Below are positions 5,812 to 7,516 of a stretch of 7,516 bases of DNA, piece by piece. The stretch lies in NCBI GenBank assembly GCA_002779065.1, contig PEXL01000031.1, positions 1-7,516 on the forward strand. The letters run 5' to 3'. The notes below the pieces were generated by a model. It was not told where the DNA came from, did no database searches, and worked only from the letters and a program-made list of their open reading frames with translations. Source of the DNA: Candidatus Diapherotrites archaeon CG08_land_8_20_14_0_20_34_12. GTDB taxonomy: Archaea; Iainarchaeota; Iainarchaeia; Iainarchaeales; 0-14-0-20-34-12. Numbering within the stretch: the first letter of the stretch is position 1; each line of letters begins with the position of its first letter. Position numbers and translations under genes: made by a program.

Positions 5812-6735
5812 ATGGATAAGGAAAATAAAGAAGAAAAACCAGGTTTTTTTAGCAGCCTTAAGGCCAAGTTACGGGCATTTTTCTCAAGAAAGGGCAAAAA
5901 TGATTTAATCATTGAAAATGAAGCCAATAAAAAAGAACTGGGCAAACCTACTGGTTTGAATGCGCTTGCTAATGAGGTTAAAAACAAAGAATTTGATGAA
6001 ATAAAAAAAGCCAAGAAAAGAAAAAAAGCCAGAAGAAAAATTACAAAGAAAACAGTTGAAGAATTGAAAAAAACAGTCTTCGGATTGAAACATAAAATAA
6101 CTGCCCTTGAACTTGATTTGGCAAATAAAAAAATAGGTGAAGAGGAATTTAAGAGAAAAATGGCAGAAACCCAGACAATGTTAAAACAAGCAGAGCTACA
6201 AGATAGAAACACAAACACTTTAGGTTTACATCCGTTGCATGCAAAAATAAAAGAAAGGGTTGATGCCCCTCGCTTGGAGAGAATTGAACAGAAGCTTGAT
6301 AATTTGGCAGAGAAACATAATGTTCCAGAGCAAGAGATTCAGGAGCATGTTGAAAAGGTTGATGTAAATAAGGTTTTGAAAAGTATAGATAATCTTGCAA
6401 GCATGGTTGAGCTTGAAAAAAAGAGTAAGCAGATAGAGAAATTGCCGGTTATTGTTGATCCAGAGCATTTTGGGCACAGCAAAAATAAAGAGGAGATAAA
6501 AACAATTGCTATGGACATTAAAAAGAATAGAATAATTACTGATGTTGATAAGATTCTTTCAATGGCCCAAGAAAAAAAGAAGTTAACCCATGATGATGTT
6601 AAATCATTAGGTATTTCCCAGAAAAATTTTAATGAATATGCCAATATTTTAAAGCAGGAAGGTTTAGTTGAATTAAATTATTCGCCGTTAGGTTCGGTAT
6701 ATTTGAAATATATTGAACATACTGAAGAAGAGTGA
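5812..6735 (+). CDS. Charged coiled-coil protein with C-terminal winged helix
   Basis: This is a 307-aa protein without a signal peptide or membrane segment, so probably cytoplasmic. The first 60 residues are polar, with two Phe pairs (FFSS, FFSR) that could be a short amphipathic membrane-touching helix. A very basic patch follows (about 65-80, KKAKKRKKARRK). Residues 80-130 and 150-210 are charged heptad-like helices, probably coiled coil. Residues of about 240-302 look like a winged helix-turn-helix: DVDKILSMAQ, LTHDDVKSLGIS, NEYANILKQEGLVEL, then a short wing with SPLGSVYLKY. From memory, similar winged helices occur beside or fused to archaeal type IV pilus ATPases, and this gene lies 6 nt before one. 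The start is fixed by the promoter spacing. It may be a regulator, a scaffold or an ATPase partner; the DNA-binding fold does not prove DNA binding. Family unknown to me by name. Confidence 0.8.
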   Translation: MDKENKEEKPGFFSSLKAKLRAFFSRKGKNDLIIENEANKKELGKPTGLNALANEVKNKEFDEIKKAKKRKKARRKITKKTVEELKKTVFGLKHKITALELDLANKKIGEEEFKRKMAETQTMLKQAELQDRNTNTLGLHPLHAKIKERVDAPRLERIEQKLDNLAEKHNVPEQEIQEHVEKVDVNKVLKSIDNLASMVELEKKSKQIEKLPVIVDPEHFGHSKNKEEIKTIAMDIKKNRIITDVDKILSMAQEKKKLTHDDVKSLGISQKNFNEYANILKQEGLVELNYSPLGSVYLKYIEHTEEE

Positions 6736-6736
6736 T
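6732..6736 (+). promoter_or_regulatory. Shine-Dalgarno site for the ATPase
   Basis: GTGAT, which pairs with the ATCAC part of the archaeal 16S rRNA 3' end, overlaps the stop codon of the upstream gene and lies 5 nt before the ATG at 6742. It supports 6742 as the start and coupled translation of the two genes. Confidence 0.45.
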
Positions 6737-6741
6737 AGATT

Positions 6742-7516
6742 ATGGTAAATGTTTTGGAAACCTATGCTATTGAATTAGGAAAAGCAAAGATTGACATAAA
6801 TATTATCAGCAAGGAAATAGGATTTACTGATTCTTATTTTTTGAATCTGCCAGAATTTGGAAAAGGCACAAAAGCATTGCTTGATTCAATAAAAAAACAA
6901 TTGCTTGCAAGTGTTGAATTAAATATTGATAAAGCTATGGATCCAAAAAAAGTTGAAGAGTTAAAACAAATTGTCAGGTTAAGGGCAATTGCAATGCTTG
7001 AAAAGGAATCCAAGACAAGTAAAAAGGACGACTTAAATTTCCTTACTGAAGTTTTGGTTAATGAAATGTTTGGTTTGGGCAATATTGAATTTTTACTGGC
7101 TGATGGCAATCTCGAAGAAGTTGTGATAAATAATGCTACAGAATCAATCCATGTTTACCATAAAAAATATGGTTGGCTTTCAACAAATATTTTCATCAAG
7201 CCTGAAGATGATATCTTAAATTATGCCAATATAATTGCAAGAAAGGTAGGAAAGCAAATTACTGTTTTAGACCCTTTGCTTGATGCGCATATGCTTTCAG
7301 GAGACAGGGTAAATTCTACCTTATTTCCAATAAGCACAAAAGGAAATACAATTACAATTAGAAGATTTAGGAGAGACCCCTGGACTGTGACAGATTTAAT
7401 AAAAAATAAAACAGTTTCTTCTGAGGTAATGTCTACTATTTGGGAAGCAATACAATATGAAATGTCAGTTATATTTAGCGGGGGAACCGCATCAGGAAAA
7501 ACAACCATTTTAGGGG
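6742..7516 (+). CDS. Archaeal type IV pilus assembly ATPase, GspE/VirB11-like (3' truncated)
   Basis: This is a cytoplasmic ATPase of the type II/IV secretion superfamily that would power pilus assembly; 258 codons are present before the window ends. Seen in order: an N-terminal helical region (about 1-100); FGLGNIEFLL and an EEVVINN segment (about 110-131) with VYHKKYGWL (138-146), typical of archaeal GspE/PilB-like proteins; an N-terminal-domain stretch with GDRVNSTLFPIS (187-198), TITIRRFRRDPW and TDLI; then the Walker A motif GGTASGKT (247-254). The Asp box, Walker B and His box would lie beyond the edge. The start at 6742 has a GTGAT site and a 6-nt gap after the coiled-coil gene. Its closest functional relatives are adhesive-pilus ATPases; archaellum ArlI is homologous, but no archaellum genes are seen here. 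A membrane platform gene is expected downstream. Confidence 0.93.
   Translation, partial: MVNVLETYAIELGKAKIDINIISKEIGFTDSYFLNLPEFGKGTKALLDSIKKQLLASVELNIDKAMDPKKVEELKQIVRLRAIAMLEKESKTSKKDDLNFLTEVLVNEMFGLGNIEFLLADGNLEEVVINNATESIHVYHKKYGWLSTNIFIKPEDDILNYANIIARKVGKQITVLDPLLDAHMLSGDRVNSTLFPISTKGNTITIRRFRRDPWTVTDLIKNKTVSSEVMSTIWEAIQYEMSVIFSGGTASGKTTILG

Noticed and set aside
5751..6218. Open frame of 155 codons on the minus strand rich in Phe, Leu and Ser
   Set aside because: It is the complement of the Lys/Glu-rich coiled-coil gene, whose codons read as Phe/Leu/Ser in reverse; no promoter or ribosome site supports it.
6339..6644. Minus-strand open frame of about 100 codons with hydrophobic stretches
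   Set aside because: It is antisense to the well-supported winged-helix part of the coiled-coil gene, with the same compositional explanation.
7221..7508. Minus-strand open frame of 95 codons opposite the ATPase
   Set aside because: It mirrors a conserved ATPase region including Walker A; it has no independent signal.
1240..7516. Archaellum (arl/fla) operon
   Set aside because: No ArlF/G/H-type genes are present, the pilins are small and varied, and a VWA protein and coiled-coil protein are interspersed; an adhesive-type pilus fits better.

Overview
The window is AT-rich, and every gene I can support lies on the + strand. It looks like a chromosomal segment from an archaeon. The signs are archaeal class III (prepilin) signal peptides, TATA boxes placed for leaderless transcription, an archaeal CPSF-type beta-CASP nuclease, and an archaeal GspE/VirB11-like secretion ATPase. 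The gene content and low GC would fit a DPANN-type lineage, but that placement is inference; no rRNA or other marker is present.

Layout. (1) 1-1185: the 3' part of a metallo-beta-lactamase/beta-CASP ribonuclease gene, cut by the window edge. (2) 1186-1239: a short intergenic stretch with a T-rich tract and a TATA box. (3) 1240-5774: five tightly packed genes (133, 119, 167, 769 and about 328 aa). Each begins with a short basic segment, a Gly or Ala cleavage site and a hydrophobic helix, as in archaeal type IV pilins. The first three are small pilin-like proteins. The fourth is a large pilin-anchored von Willebrand factor A (VWA) protein whose VWA fold is interrupted by a Trp-rich beta-type insertion and followed by a CARDB-like domain. 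The fifth is a large Cys-paired pilin-like protein lacking the usual acidic residue after the cleavage site. (4) 5775-5811: a second promoter. (5) 5812-6735: a cytoplasmic, highly charged coiled-coil protein with a C-terminal winged helix. (6) 6742 to the right edge: the N-terminal part of the pilus assembly ATPase, ending just after its Walker A motif.

Taken together, 1240-7516 is most simply read as an archaeal type IV pilus locus. The small pilins would form the fibre. The VWA protein and the large acid-less pilin are candidates for a tip or adhesive complex. The coiled-coil/winged-helix protein may work with or regulate the ATPase. The membrane platform protein (PilC/TadC/ArlJ-like) and the prepilin peptidase are not in the window; the former would be expected downstream. 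The beta-CASP nuclease appears to be an unrelated neighbour with its own transcription unit.

Apart from the promoters, Shine-Dalgarno sites and one weak terminator candidate, I see no RNA genes, CRISPR arrays, insertion sequences or long repeats. No gap between genes exceeds 60 bases.
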